A program made the position numbers and the translations under genes. From Aculops lycopersici (Eukaryota; Arthropoda; Arachnida; Trombidiformes; Eriophyidae), in NCBI GenBank assembly GCA_015350385.1, contig WNKI01000002.1, positions 1,391,512 to 1,455,511 on the forward strand: a stretch of 64,000 nucleotides of DNA, given 5' to 3'. Positions 51,755 to 63,983 of this stretch are shown in pieces. The notes below the pieces were generated by a model. That model made no database searches. It was not told where the DNA came from and saw nothing but the letters and a program-made list of their open reading frames with translations. Every line of letters starts with the position of its first letter. The stretch's first letter is position 1.

Positions 51755-52455
51755 NNNNNNNNNNNNNNNNNNNNNNNNNNNNNNNNNNNNNNNNNNNNNN
51801 NNNNNNNNNNNNNNNNNNNNNNNNNNNNNNNNNNNNNNNNNNNNNNNNNNNNNNNNNNNNNNNNNNNNNNNNNNNNNNNNNNNNNNNNNNNNNNNNNNNN
51901 NNNNNNNNNNNNNNNNNNNNNNNNNNNNNNNNNNNNNNNNNNNNNNNNNNNNNNNNNNNNNNNNNNNNNNNNNNNNNNNNNNNNNNNNNNNNNNNNNNNN
52001 NNNNNNNNNNNNNNNNNNNNNNNNNNNNNNNNNNNNNNNNNNNNNNNNNNNNNNNNNNNNNNNNNNNNNNNNNNNNNNNNNNNNNNNNNNNNNNNNNNNN
52101 NNNNNNNNNNNNNNNNNNNNNNNNNNNNNNNNNNNNNNNNNNNNNNNNNNNNNNNNNNNNNNNNNNNNNNNNNNNNNNNNNNNNNNNNNNNNNNNNNNNN
52201 NNNNNNNNNNNNNNNNNNNNNNNNNNNNNNNNNNNNNNNNNNNNNNNNNNNNNNNNNNNNNNNNNNNNNNNNNNNNNNNNNNNNNNNNNNNNNNNNNNNN
52301 NNNNNNNNNNNNNNNNNNNNNNNNNNNNNNNNNNNNNNNNNNNNNNNNNNNNNNNNNNNNNNNNNNNNNNNNNNNNNNNNNNNNNNNNNNNNNNNNNNNN
52401 NNNNNNNNNNNNNNNNNNNNNNNNNNNNNNNNNNNNNNNNNNNNNNNNNNNNNNN
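51755..52455. other. Assembly gap of 701 unknown bases
   Basis: A run of N. The true length and order of the sequence on either side are not proven by this window, so upstream exons or regulatory DNA of the RGS gene may be missing here. Confidence 0.99.
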
Positions 52456-53195
52456 CTCCAAGTTTCTCTGTTTCTCTCCCCATTTGTCTCAGTCTCTCAA
52501 TATTGATCTTGCTTTTCTCATGCTGCTCACGACTCGCCAATTCTCTTATAAAATAAATCCACTAATTGACAAACTCCAACTGAAGAGTTGAGTTGAGTTG
52601 GGTTGTGTTAATTTTCTTTTTGGGGGGCGGACGTGGCGCGCTAGCTAGACGTCTCTGTTTGTCATTCAGGAACTTGACTAACATTTGATGATTTATAATT
52701 CTTTCTTTCTTCTTTTGATAAAAGTTTGGCCAAGCGGCGAAACTCCAACACCACACAATACTAACTATAACTTGAGTTGAGTGATCAATTCTTGGTAGAC
52801 AGACGCGCCAACGTGATGAGCTGAGATATGAGAAGCTAAGATTGTAGTAAACTTGAACTTTGGTGCAAAGAGGAAGTAGAGGCAACGGGAAAAGTAGTGG
52901 GGATTAGAGAAGGTGGAGGAGGAGAGTAAGTTTAAGATGAAGATGAAAAAGTAGAAGAAGAAGAGGGAGAAGGAGGAAGCCACTGCAATAGCAATAATAA
53001 TAATAATAACAGCGCGCGCCACTACCATTGGACACTAAGCTTGTGTGTGTCTCTTTCTCTCCCTCTCCCTCTCTCTCCCTTTCTGCGTGTGTGTGTCCCC
53101 CGCTTGCGAGCCCGTGGCGACGAGGTTGGCGAGCTTTGGTTAGCAAACTAGCTTGCCAGCGCTGGCCCAGCGACCGCTGATGCGATGTTTTAGAC

Positions 53196-53218
53196 TGTGT
53201 GTGTGTGTGTGTGTGTGT
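53196..53218. repeat. TG dinucleotide microsatellite
   Basis: An uninterrupted TG run of about eleven units, close to CT-rich microsatellite DNA at 53,050-53,095. Confidence 0.9.
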
Positions 53219-54820
53219 TGTGCCATGTGTTGCGCTGTGCAGTGCAGTGCTAAGCTTCACTCTCGTGGCCTAGCTGGGCGCCTTGTAAAAGCGGACATAG
53301 AAACACACAGGGAGGAAGGGAGACTCACACAATGACGACACGCTTAGCACTGTGCAATCCGGCTAACGCCACTGGGCACCTAGCGAGCGCAGAGGAAACG
53401 CGGAATCCCGCAAACTAAAAATCGTACAGCGCTAGGTGTTCGCTGCACACAGCAATTCACATTGGAGCTAGGGTCTCGTGAGCTCGTGTGCTTCTATGTG
53501 CTTCTATGTGTGCATTCGTGTTGCGGGCAAGATTCTCTACGTGTTGGCGCAGCGGTGGCAGCGGCCGCCGCTGCTTGAGTTGCAGTTGCGGCGCCGTCGC
53601 CACTAAAACTGCCATTGCAACTACTACCATTTCCACTTGGCCGCCAATAGCAACCCAACACTGGAGGCTGGGGCAGCCGTTGCAGCAGCAGCACCAGCAT
53701 CGAACCACTGAGAGACGCCGAGACAAAAGGACTTGCGCGAGTTACGTGGAACCCGTGGAGCTCGAGAGCTCAGTCAGCCAGTCGACGAGCCGAGAGGTCT
53801 GGCAAACAAACGGAACCCCGAGTTGAGGGGGGGGGGCGCAGCGAGCTTTCTCTCTGAGCTTGAACGTAAAAAATCCCGCTTCGACCCCTTTCCCGGTTGC
53901 CTGTCCGCCCACAATAACGCGCAGCGCTATGGGGGCGCAGTCTCAGTGGCAACTACAGAGAGACGGCGAGCATGAGGAAGCCAGTGAAGCTTCTCAGGTC
54001 TTGGCATCAGCGCTGCAGAGCCAGCGAGCGATTGGCAAGCTAGCGGGAGCTAGGCGCACGGGGAGATTACGTGCGCGCGAGACTCATCTGCTCGCGGCAT
54101 CGGTGGTGGTGGTGTGTTGCTTGAAATTAGGCCATTCGCGAGCGAGCGCCAGGCTAGCTGGCTCACCAGCAGAGTCCAAGCTCGAGCAAGTGGTCGACGT
54201 GGCGCCTGTGAAGACTTTGCAGGCGCATCCGTTGATGCTCACTTTTCAATTGGAGGCCACTCGTCTCTTGTCGGCTGCGGCGGCGTTCGTCGTCGTCGTT
54301 GTCATCGACAATGCCGTTGGTTTTAGCTTGGGTAAATCGATTGACCGGCGCACTTTGTGCACGTTGATATCGTTGGAGTGCCAAGAGCCGACTTGGTCGC
54401 AAAAATAACAGCAACGAGAGCAGCCGAGTCCACGGCGCTGGCTCAGCAACGAGGACACGAGCAAAGGGGCGACCAAATACTAGGAGGCAGACAACTTTCA
54501 GTCTAGCGGAAAAAACACGCTCTCATGGTTGGCGCATAAACTAGGCGAGAGTAGAGCCAGGCCAGCAAGCAAGCGATTCGCCAACCAAACGATCAGAAGC
54601 CAGTCAGTTGGCTCGCCGTTGCCCATAAATTTGTGACTTCCGGCCGAATGCAAATTTTTCACTCGCTTAACCTCAAACTTGTGTCTCCTTCGACTTTTAG
54701 ACTCTTTCTCTCCATTCCTCTCTTCTCTTTCCTTCGCTTCTCTTTCCTTTCAACCTACAACTTACAACTTCTTCCCTCTCGCTCCATACTTCTTATCATC
54801 AGTACAAGCAACTTTACTAG

Positions 54821-54852
54821 CTTTTACTGTTAGTCTCAAACAACAGTAAAAG
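54821..54852. repeat. Perfect inverted repeat, 11-bp arms
   Basis: CTTTTACTGTT at 54821-54831 is the exact reverse complement of 54842-54852, with a 10-base loop. One G-T and one A-T pair extend the stem outwards. Confidence 0.87.
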
Positions 54853-56290
54853 TTAGCCAACGTCACACACTAACACGAGTGACGCCAGTGTGTGGTCTCA
54901 ATGGAGCGAGATAAGTGCAGAGCTGGCTTGTTGGCTGAATGCAAGGATACCAAGTCCACCGGTCAGCTTCGAGACTTTGAGTGTCCGCAAACGACATGCT
55001 TGCATAGATCACAAAGGCACGGGCTGGCGACACTATAGCCACTGACTCGTCCCTCCTCTTCTCCAGTCTCTTGTCTTGGATTTGAACTGCAGCTAACTCG
55101 CCGCTGACCGGCAGCAACAATGCGGTGATGACCATAACAACCTCCACCAGAATTAGCATAAAGCCCCCAGAGTTTGTCGCCGGGAGACTCAATGGTCTAG
55201 GCGCCTAGAGTCGTTTTGGTTTCAAGAGATGGATAGAAAGGCCTATGGGTTGCTCACCAGGTGAGCCTCCAGCGGTGACAACGCTGCCGCCCCCACTTAA
55301 GTCTAGCTAAAACTTGTCCAGTATCACAGCCGCCGCTTCTCTGCTCTGTTCAGCTCTGCTTGTTTGCCAACTTCCGGCGCAAACTTGCACAGGAATCAAC
55401 GCGAGCTTGGCTTCTCTCCGATGTCATTGGCATTGTCGTTATAGTAGTTTCTATCAACGCCCTCTTCGTCGTCCACTTTTCAGCCCAGCAGAAGTTTGTT
55501 TGCCAAGCTCTCTCGCTCGGCGTTGCTTGTAGCACTACTACTTCTACTTGCACCACCACCACCATCACTACGACTACTCGCCAGCCACGCGAAGTCTAAT
55601 TTCCCAAATCGAGTCAAAATGACGTCGAGCTGCGAGAGTGGAACTTGACGAAGCAAAGCGAGCGAGTTGGAGACACGTGAGCCACATTCGAATCATCTAT
55701 CGCACCGCTCGTGCGCCTGTCTACTTGGATGGCTGACTTGCTGGCTTGCAAGCTAGCTTGTCAACCGGAAGCTCACCGATTGTCTGCCCCGCCGCTTACG
55801 TTTGGCGCGCTCAGAATCCATTCAACACCAGCGGCTCCGGTTGTATATTACTCCACTAAGAGTGCATAGCTCCACTTTTAACCAGAGAATAGGTAAACGC
55901 GCGCAAAAACGACCACGACGATGACCATGACGACATAGCCGCGATGACCCAATAACCAAGCACCGAAAATCAGACCAACGGGCTTCTCTCAGAAACCAAT
56001 TCCAACCAGCGAGCACAAAACTCAATCTGGTAGTTAGCCGGCCAGCCAAAGGTGAGATGCGAGGCGAAATTCGATTCCGCTAGACCCCTCCATTTTGCTG
56101 CGGTTTTTCCACCGTCGTCGTTGCTACTGCTCATTTGTTAAGAATGAAGGTGGACTTTTCACGTTCATTCCAAAAGGATACTCACAGAACTAGTGAACCA
56201 AAACTCCAGTCTGTGTCGCTATATGTCGCGGATTCCTAACGCAGTGTAGACGGCTGCTATGGCGAAAGTCATTTAGCTGAGTAAGCGCTG

Positions 56291-56310
56291 GGCAAGCTAG
56301 CTAGCTTGCC
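56291..56310. repeat. Perfect 20-bp palindrome
   Basis: GGCAAGCTAGCTAGCTTGCC reads identically on both strands. Partial copies of this word recur at about 8,462-8,500, 57,995, 59,100, 63,733 and elsewhere. Confidence 0.92.
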
Positions 56311-59300
56311 ACCATTCGTTCAGCTAACTCACAACAACTCGGCGCTTGTGGTTATTGGTGGCGTGTTTTCTGCAGTTGCCAGCTGAGCTGTTTAGTTGTC
56401 GTGTTGCTTTGCTGGCTGAGGATGAGCCAGCTAGTGATTTATATTATTGCCCGTTAGAATTGTTGGCTTGGCGTTGTCTGTAGTTGTTGTAGTCGTCGTG
56501 GTTGTAACTCTCTCCAGTTGGAGCCATTATCTTCTCGTTGTCGCTCACTGGCTAACTGGGTGGCCGGTTAGCAGAGGAACCTTTGGGATGGCTCCTTGTT
56601 ATCGCGTTCGCTGGCTGCAAATCGGACTTGTCATCTGCCGGTAGAGCCGAGCCCAAGCGTACAGTGGAGACATCCACTCGGCTGGTGTTAATTGTAACAT
56701 GAATTTTCGGCAGCAGCTCCCTAGCCGAAGCCACAGCGACAGTAACGGCGGAAGCAACGTGAACCAGCCAAACGGACAACAAAGAGGAATGGGCCCGCCA
56801 AAGTGGAGACCACCCCCAGGGACTCGCAGCTGAATGGACAAACGGACATTGCAAAATTTCGTAAGCAGTTGCACAAAAAGTGCATCCAATTGTCTCTCCT
56901 TCTCTTTCTGATCGGCCGAATGGCTGACTGTCCATTTGTTTGGCGCCACTGCCGTTGCAGTTCGTGCTTTAGTTTCCCTTATAATGCGGCGCCAGCAAGC
57001 GGATTACGTAACCGATCTTGTAGGCTTTGTGTGAGTGTTGGCCGGGGCCGTCAGCTCGAACAAACGGGGCTTCCCGAACCAACAAACAAGTGGCCATGAG
57101 AAGAGAGTTACACTGCAAACACATACTCACACGCCCAGCGGACGGATAGACAGACAGTCGGGCGGGGGGACGAACAGTAAAGTCTGACGCCTACAACGAG
57201 GCGGCGACGACGAGCGGCCAGCTAGCCGGTAACTTCCTCTTCGTGTAAGTCAAGTGGACAGCCCCAAGCAAACTAACGGCTCAGCATACCACTACTGCTA
57301 TTTCGGCTTGCGAAACGAGTCGCCTAACTCTCGGCGGCCAGTGTCGTCGATTCGGTTTCTGGTTCTCGTGCTTGTTTTCCTTGGTCGGAATTTTGCCAAC
57401 TCCGCTTCCGACAATTTCTCGTTGAGATTCAAATCCAACGCTAATTCAAGCGTCGGGGGCAAACTTGAGGGGACAAGAGAGGCAGCAGCAGCAGCAATAG
57501 CAACAACAATGGCAAATGAACACCAGCTGGCGAAAGTGGAAGCAAAAGCTGATGCATCTTGTCGTCGCTCGTCTTGCCTTATCCTCTTAACATTGGCATT
57601 GACGCCTCGAAAGGGGACTTTAGTTTGGACATTTGTTTTCCATCCAAGTGGGTGTTTGTGTTTGGTTTTGGTGAATTGAAGCGCATCGCGTTTGTTGAGA
57701 CTAGCGCATCCAGCATTAGTATCCAATCGGAGCCATTGGAAGCGGGCGGCACCGAAGGTCACTGCTTGTTTCAATGGTATTTTATGGTTGAGGCGGCGGC
57801 GGAAACTGTTACACAATGCCGATGACCAGCTGAGAGCTTGGCAGCCGCAAACAAATTTTACTCGCAACAAACGCAACTGCCGCCTCTATCTGCTCCAACT
57901 TCCGGATTTTACAAAATGGAGTCTAGGATGCTCACGCGCCCAAACGATTGTTATGATCAAAGTTCAATGCCTCAGATTTTAAGCTGTCATTTTGGCAAGC
58001 TAGCTAGCTGGTCGACTGGCTCACCAAAAGGAAAAACCCAGAAGGCTATTATGAGTCTTTAGTGCATGGAGTGTGGAGGATGGATTCAATGGTCGTAGTG
58101 GTAGATAATCATCATCATTCGTGTTTGTGGTGCCCCGCTGTTGTTGGTGCGATCCGACTGATGTCTAACGATTTTTCCAAACGATCGTTAAATTGCATTG
58201 CATCTCATCGCAATTGCTCGTATCTCTGGCCAAACTATTATATCGATCGTAACTGTTAGTTGGATTGCAAGGCTAGTCTATTTTGCATAGCTAAACACTC
58301 GGACGCAGACAAACCGGATGTAGAGCCAGAACAAATCATCATCGGCGCGTATGTTGATTTTAAACCGATTCTCGATAGACTGATAGACTGGTAGTCGATA
58401 GATCGGTTGGCAGTATTGTGGGGCACATTCATGTCAAAAGCGTTAAACTGTAGTAAATCTCCTCTTGGTTCCTAAAATTAATGAAAAGTTTTCATTAGAA
58501 TGAGGCGATTTCAAATTCTCGAGCGGAAGTCACGAAAATGATCATCAAAAATCGTCATCCTCTCTCTCTTCCATCACATTGCCGTTGGTAAGCAAGATTA
58601 CAACTCAACGAAAAAAGAGAAGGAAGAGAAGCAAACGCAAACCCGTCGGTTGCCCATACAGTGCAAAGGATGGACCTCATTGATCGAGTTGGTGGCGGCG
58701 GACATTGAAGCAGTTGTAGTTGTGGCGCCAAATTTAAATACCATCATGCATCACAGAGTTTGCGGTCTTAGTGTGTAGCGTAACAATTGCCTTGCACAAT
58801 CCCCTCTATCTAAGGCTACCTCGACATGAGACTAGTAAATCCATTCACCGACTTGAATCTTTGTCCCAGTCTCGGAGTTGGCCCTGAAGTTGCCCTTACC
58901 CTATGAATTGGTTAAGCCTTTGCGAGAGTACAAAGGATCCAACCTGATCGCAGCAGCGGCGCTTGCGGCCTTCATCATCGAGCCCGAAAGTTGAGAAAAC
59001 ACAAGAATAAGAATGACACGATGTCCGGTGCTCTGGAAACAGGAGAAGCAAGCTCTCTTTCTCTCTGGTCGGTTAGTTGGCAAGCTTGCAGTTCGGAAAG
59101 GCAAGCTAGCTAGCTTGGCAGCTAAGCTTCTAGATGAACGCGAAACCATTAATCCTGCTAGCGAGAGAATATTTCAAACTTGCCCCCTTTGCCAGCCAAC
59201 TAGCCAGCCAGAAAGTTGCTAGAATATCCAACGTCCAGAGGGAAGTGAGAATAAGAATAAGAAGTTGACGACTAGACTCTCCGGGGTCGAGAGAAAGAGT

Positions 59301-60447
59301 TAGAGAATGGCCAGGGGAATAAGCGATGGGTTTCTGGCGGCAAGCGGAAGTTGGCGCCGCAGCGTGAGCAGCTACATTGGCGGTGGTTGTGGGAGCTTGG
59401 AATCAAGTAGAGGAGGAAAGAGGTAGCAGTAGTGGTGTTAGTGGTGTTGGTGTAGTTGTTCCAAAGAGAATAAAGTCGCCTTTGCTCCTATTTAGTTGCG
59501 GCGTTACAATGGCCAGCCAGTTAGTCAGCCAGCCGACGAGGTCGCTAGGTACCCGGAGCCTCTTGTTTGTTGGTCGGTCTCGTGGGCGCGCGCGTGTGGA
59601 CGCGCTCGCGAAATCTAACGCCTCGTGAATGAGCCAACGACCGAATGAATGCTCTCGTGTGCATGTCTGCCTGCCTCTGTCTCGGACGACACCGTTCCAT
59701 GGACTTCGCACATTCAAGTTGAAGTAAAAATGAGTTTAGACTTACCTGCCCGCTAATATACGCCAAGTTGGTCTCCCTCTCGCTCGCCCGCCAAGAATCT
59801 TGTGGTCATTCGCAGTGAACGAGAATTAGTTTATCATGCCACCAGACGCATGAAGTTCGAGTCGGGGAAACAAAGTCTTTGGTTCTAGCCTCGGAACTGG
59901 AGGGTAGATTTCAGGTCAGCGGTCTTGCTAGTTGCTTGGTTGGTCGGCCGGTTGGCAAGCTAGGCTCGCTATCTTGGTGGCCAAGATAAAGGCGATTCAG
60001 GCTTCCGGTTAGTGGAGAGCCCATTTGCAGGTAACACTAATGACGGCAGATTTGCGAACTTTTCCCCGAACCAGCGAATTTCTGGTAAGCCTACAACGAG
60101 GCGAAGCGAGCCAGACAAAACCAAACTTGGAATTAACCAGCCGCACTGATTGTGTAAGCTTGGTGGTTTAGCATGAAGTTGTTTCCATAGCCTATAGTAG
60201 ATGTCAATTGAGGGGGGTGCCCACTTAGCTCCGGGTCACGCAAGTTATCTCGAATTTTTCTAAGAAATAACTTGGCCAACCGACCAACTAACTTGTTGTT
60301 TGGTTTGCGAGGTTTGGATTTCACACCTACAGTCTGGCGCAGAAGTACGACGCCCTTCCAATTCCCCCGAAAATCCCTCTATCCATCCAAAACTCCCCTT
60401 TCTCCGCTCTCTTCATCTGAGACTCGTTATTGTTACTCGAGCAACTG

Positions 60448-60492
60448 AGCAAGCCGACTACTCCTATGTAAACGCGGAGTAGTCGGCTTGCT
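60448..60492. repeat. Perfect inverted repeat, 17-bp arms
   Basis: AGCAAGCCGACTACTCC at 60448-60464 is the exact reverse complement of 60476-60492, with an 11-base loop. This is the longest perfect stem found in the window. Confidence 0.93.
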
Positions 60493-61985
60493 TTGCGGGC
60501 GTCATTTATCCGCCGACTAACTGGCTCTACTTTGCGGCGAAGTGAGCGCTGAAGTCTAAGACTAACTGGCCTTGTTCCTTCTTTGAAGAGTATGGTGGAG
60601 TTTAAATCTCGCGCCAGTGAACTCGATCTAGATTTTAAATCCACAGTCCTCCCTTCCCTCCAACCCACCGATCCATCCATTTATCCATCCATCTCCAAGC
60701 CTACCTCTCGCAAGCCGCACGTCGTCCTCGTTGAGTTGCACCTCCATTCGCCGCTCGTCGGCGGCTATCCATTTGAAAGCCTAGTGAAAGGATGGGAAGA
60801 AGAGGAAAGGAGGAGCTCAGAGGTATTAAGTCTCCTTGGTTGGCTGGCTAGCTGAATGCCCATGTGGGCCAGCCAATCAGTCGGTGGAAGATGGTAGCTA
60901 GCAGCGCAATCGTCAGTTCAGTTCAGTCTAGTTTAGTTTGGTTTGGTTCGATTGAGTCGAGGAGGCCAAAGTGCAGGAAAAGAAAGTGGGAGTTGGGCTA
61001 CAGTATACGGAGAGTTGAGAGTTGGACCGGAAACTCGCTAACTCTCCTTTCTCTCATTGGAGCCCAACGAGCCGCCTGATTGGCCAAACTGAGGCTCAGC
61101 TGCACTTGTTAGCCAGCTAGCTCGACTCCTTTGGTCTCGGCGCAGAGGCTATGCTGGTTCTCAGTGGCTAGAGCATTGCTAGTTGTGGTGGTGGAGGCGG
61201 AAGTAGAGGGCAAATCCAAACAGTTTGCCGTTGCTCCAGTTCACTGGCTACAATGGGAGCCGAAGAAGACGACGACAACGACGATTCACTCGAGCGATTT
61301 TGTCGCGCCAACGAGGAACTCAACTCGGAGCAGAATCTAAGTGAACTCAACTCTTTGGTCGGCCAGCCATTTGATGTGTTGAGGCTAGTGGCAAGTGATG
61401 ACAACCACGACGAGAATGTTACTTTGCTCACCCACTCACTGGCCGACCTTCTTGTCTGCGCAAAATCCGATACCTCGGTAAAACTTCCATTGTAGTCCTT
61501 ATGTCGGTCTGTATAGTTGGTTGGCCAACTGGCTGGCTGGTTGCCGCAAATTGAGGCTTGATCACTAATAAATTGGATCGGAACTCCGGCAAGTAGACGC
61601 TCGAGAGTCTCGTCTTTGCGCGCCTTCCTCTCGTTGTCTGACTGGCTGGCTGGCAAGCTACATCGCTAGCGATTGAGCGGCGAGCTAAGCAGGAGTAGCT
61701 CGCCAGTTTGCTTGCTGCTTGACTGAGTAGCCGGCAGTCGTTGCTGTTGTTACACCAGAGGCGGCGGCGGCACTGTGGTGGCGGAAGTAGCAGCAGCGAA
61801 GCCTCTCGCAAGTTTGACCCGACCAACAACCACCGACTCGTCGAGTGGTTGGCGCTGTTGCATTGTCCCTACAACCTTTACCTCCTTCCTCTCAAGCAGG
61901 GGTCACGAGAGCAAGCGGCGCACGAGGAAACGTGAAGTCCGAGACTCGACGCTCACTCTCGTCTTATCGGCCAACCACTCAGTGG

Positions 61986-62012
61986 GTTATGGCCGGAAAC
62001 ACCGGCCATAAC
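61986..62012. repeat. Perfect inverted repeat, 11-bp arms
   Basis: GTTATGGCCGG at 61986-61996 pairs with 62002-62012 across a 5-base loop (AAACA). Confidence 0.9.
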
Positions 62013-63384
62013 TGCCAACCATCGTATCCAAGTCCGGGTCCAGTTTACGGGCACAGCCGACTGCAGAGGACAGCCAATCGAACGACGGCTCGGTCGGCGG
62101 CGGCGGCGGCGTTGACGAAACCGTCGGCAATATCCGGTGCAAACCACTACCACCCGTGGCGCAAACTAGACAACCGAGCGGCTGCGAGGGTAAGCAAGAC
62201 GAGTCGCGCCAATTACGCGACTCGAATTGCATCGTTCGTCTACGTCTCCTTGCTTCACTTCTTGTCAACTGGCCACTCGTTTCAAGCTCAAACTTTCCCT
62301 CGACTCAATTTGGTTGCAGGCTAGGGGAGCCGGCGGCACCACTTGCGTTTGTTTGCCGTCGTTTGTGAGGCCAGTTGGTTTGTGTGTCTGTCGGTGGTGG
62401 GTTCGCCGGCGTGTCAGTGGTATCAGTTGTCCAGTTAGTCTGCTGCTGAACTTGAGCTGCTAAGCCGACGTTACGATTAATCGATTGGTGGTCGGCTGGT
62501 TTGTCGGTTCGGCTAGCCGGCTCGTCGGAATCGCAAATTGACTGGTTTTTGTTCGCTTCCTTTAGCCGACCACCTGGCGGCAACAAACGTGACTCTGACC
62601 GTGGGTGTTCTCTTGTCTCTCAATGGGACAGCTCTCTTGCGGTTAGCCTGGCTCGTGCCGTTGCCCCAAAAGTATCTCTCTTCTCTCTCCGATGCAACTT
62701 CTCGAGCGACGATCAGAGCAACTAACCACCGGCAGGCTAGTTAGCTGGTCAAGTTTGCTGGTGGCCAGTGGAATAGAAAAAGCGAGAGGAGGAGCAAAGA
62801 AAGACGACTCGGGGGAAAGAAAGGGATTCGCGTGAAGTAACAGTCGGTTTGTGCGAATCGACTCGTCAACAGCAACAACGGAGACCACAGCGGCAACTGC
62901 TACTTCAATTGAACTCCTGTCGGTGTCTCACCATAGGCAAGTGCTTGGCTCGAGAAGCGGCCGTTCCTCGCCAATGGGAACAAAAACCAAGCCCAAAACC
63001 ACCAACTGACTTCGACTATTGCCGATTCTATTCATTAAAGCCACTTGCTTTCGCAGCCACTGCTAATGGGAAACTTCACCCATCTCAACTTCACATCAGA
63101 AGCGACGCATCTACATATTGAATTTCACCAGGACACTAACACAGCTAACGGAAATCGGAAAGGGGACGCGAGTTTCGAGATTCGAAAGATCTGACTCGTT
63201 CCTCACCTTATTTGCTTTATCCTGTAGTTTGAGAGGACAAGGATGGCTCGAGTTTGGGTTAATGAGTTTTGTTGGACACATTGGATGTTGCATTTGAACC
63301 GCAAGGCCATGCTCACTTGCTCGGGACTACGTGCCGATTTCCGAAAAATATTGCCCTCTAGCTAGTGGGCGGTTCCAACAACGA

Positions 63385-63411
63385 GTACCGCAGCCGTTGC
63401 CGCTGCGGTAC
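63385..63411. repeat. Perfect inverted repeat, 10-bp arms
   Basis: GTACCGCAGC at 63385-63394 pairs with 63402-63411 across a 7-base loop. Confidence 0.87.
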
Positions 63412-63732
63412 GAAAACTTGCAACTTTGGCTGGTCCTCTCCCGTTAGTCACTTTTATCCTCGTCATGGTCACAAGGTTGATGATGCAGTGGCAGCACCAA
63501 CCAGTTTGTCGGCATTAGCCGTCGACTGGCTGTTTCGTGTTGCTCGACGTGTTGGCGACCAAGACAAAGTCGCCAAGGTTATAAGCGCATTAGCAAAAGC
63601 ATAATCATAATGATGAAGTCGCGAGGCGAGGCGATTCGCGTTAAGCTCAGTTTAGCTTGGTTGAGTTGAATTGAATTGAGTTGTGTGGCGCCGAAGTGAG
63701 AGAGGGAAGAAGGGCTGAACGGGTCGCGCCAC

Positions 63733-63750
63733 TGGCAAGCTAGCTTGCCA
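63733..63750. repeat. Perfect 18-bp palindrome
   Basis: TGGCAAGCTAGCTTGCCA is self-complementary. It shares its core with the palindrome at 56291. Confidence 0.92.
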
Positions 63751-63983
63751 TCTAGTTGGCGCGAGTGAAAGAGGAAGTGGCAGCTTCACGAAGCTTGCTA
63801 GCTAGCTGGCCATGCGTTGATTACTGGTGCTGTTCTGGGGAAGTAGCTCGCGCCGTTTGTTCTGCCCCCTACCACACAAAACTGGCCACCGGCGGCACTT
63901 CCGGCGTCAGAGGTCACCAGCTGAGGCAAACCCATTGATTACGCTCGCTGCCTGGCCAATGGCACTCCTTCTCTCACTATCTT

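Noticed and set aside
51680..52556. Long open frames across 51.7-52.5 kb
   Set aside because: They consist almost wholly of unknown bases in the assembly gap.
53860..54408. 182-residue frame in the right-hand region
   Set aside because: It starts at TTG, has no domain, and similar long frames overlap it on both strands because of GC-rich repeats.
54863..55159. Minus-strand frame with a signal-peptide-like start (MLILVEVVMVITALLLPVSG)
   Set aside because: The start is attractive and dibasic sites follow, but the remainder looks non-coding and nothing supports transcription; not enough to call a peptide precursor.
57254..57876. Overlapping 141- and 192-residue frames on opposite strands
   Set aside because: The plus-strand frame starts at GTG and neither has a domain; mutual overlap suggests non-coding DNA.
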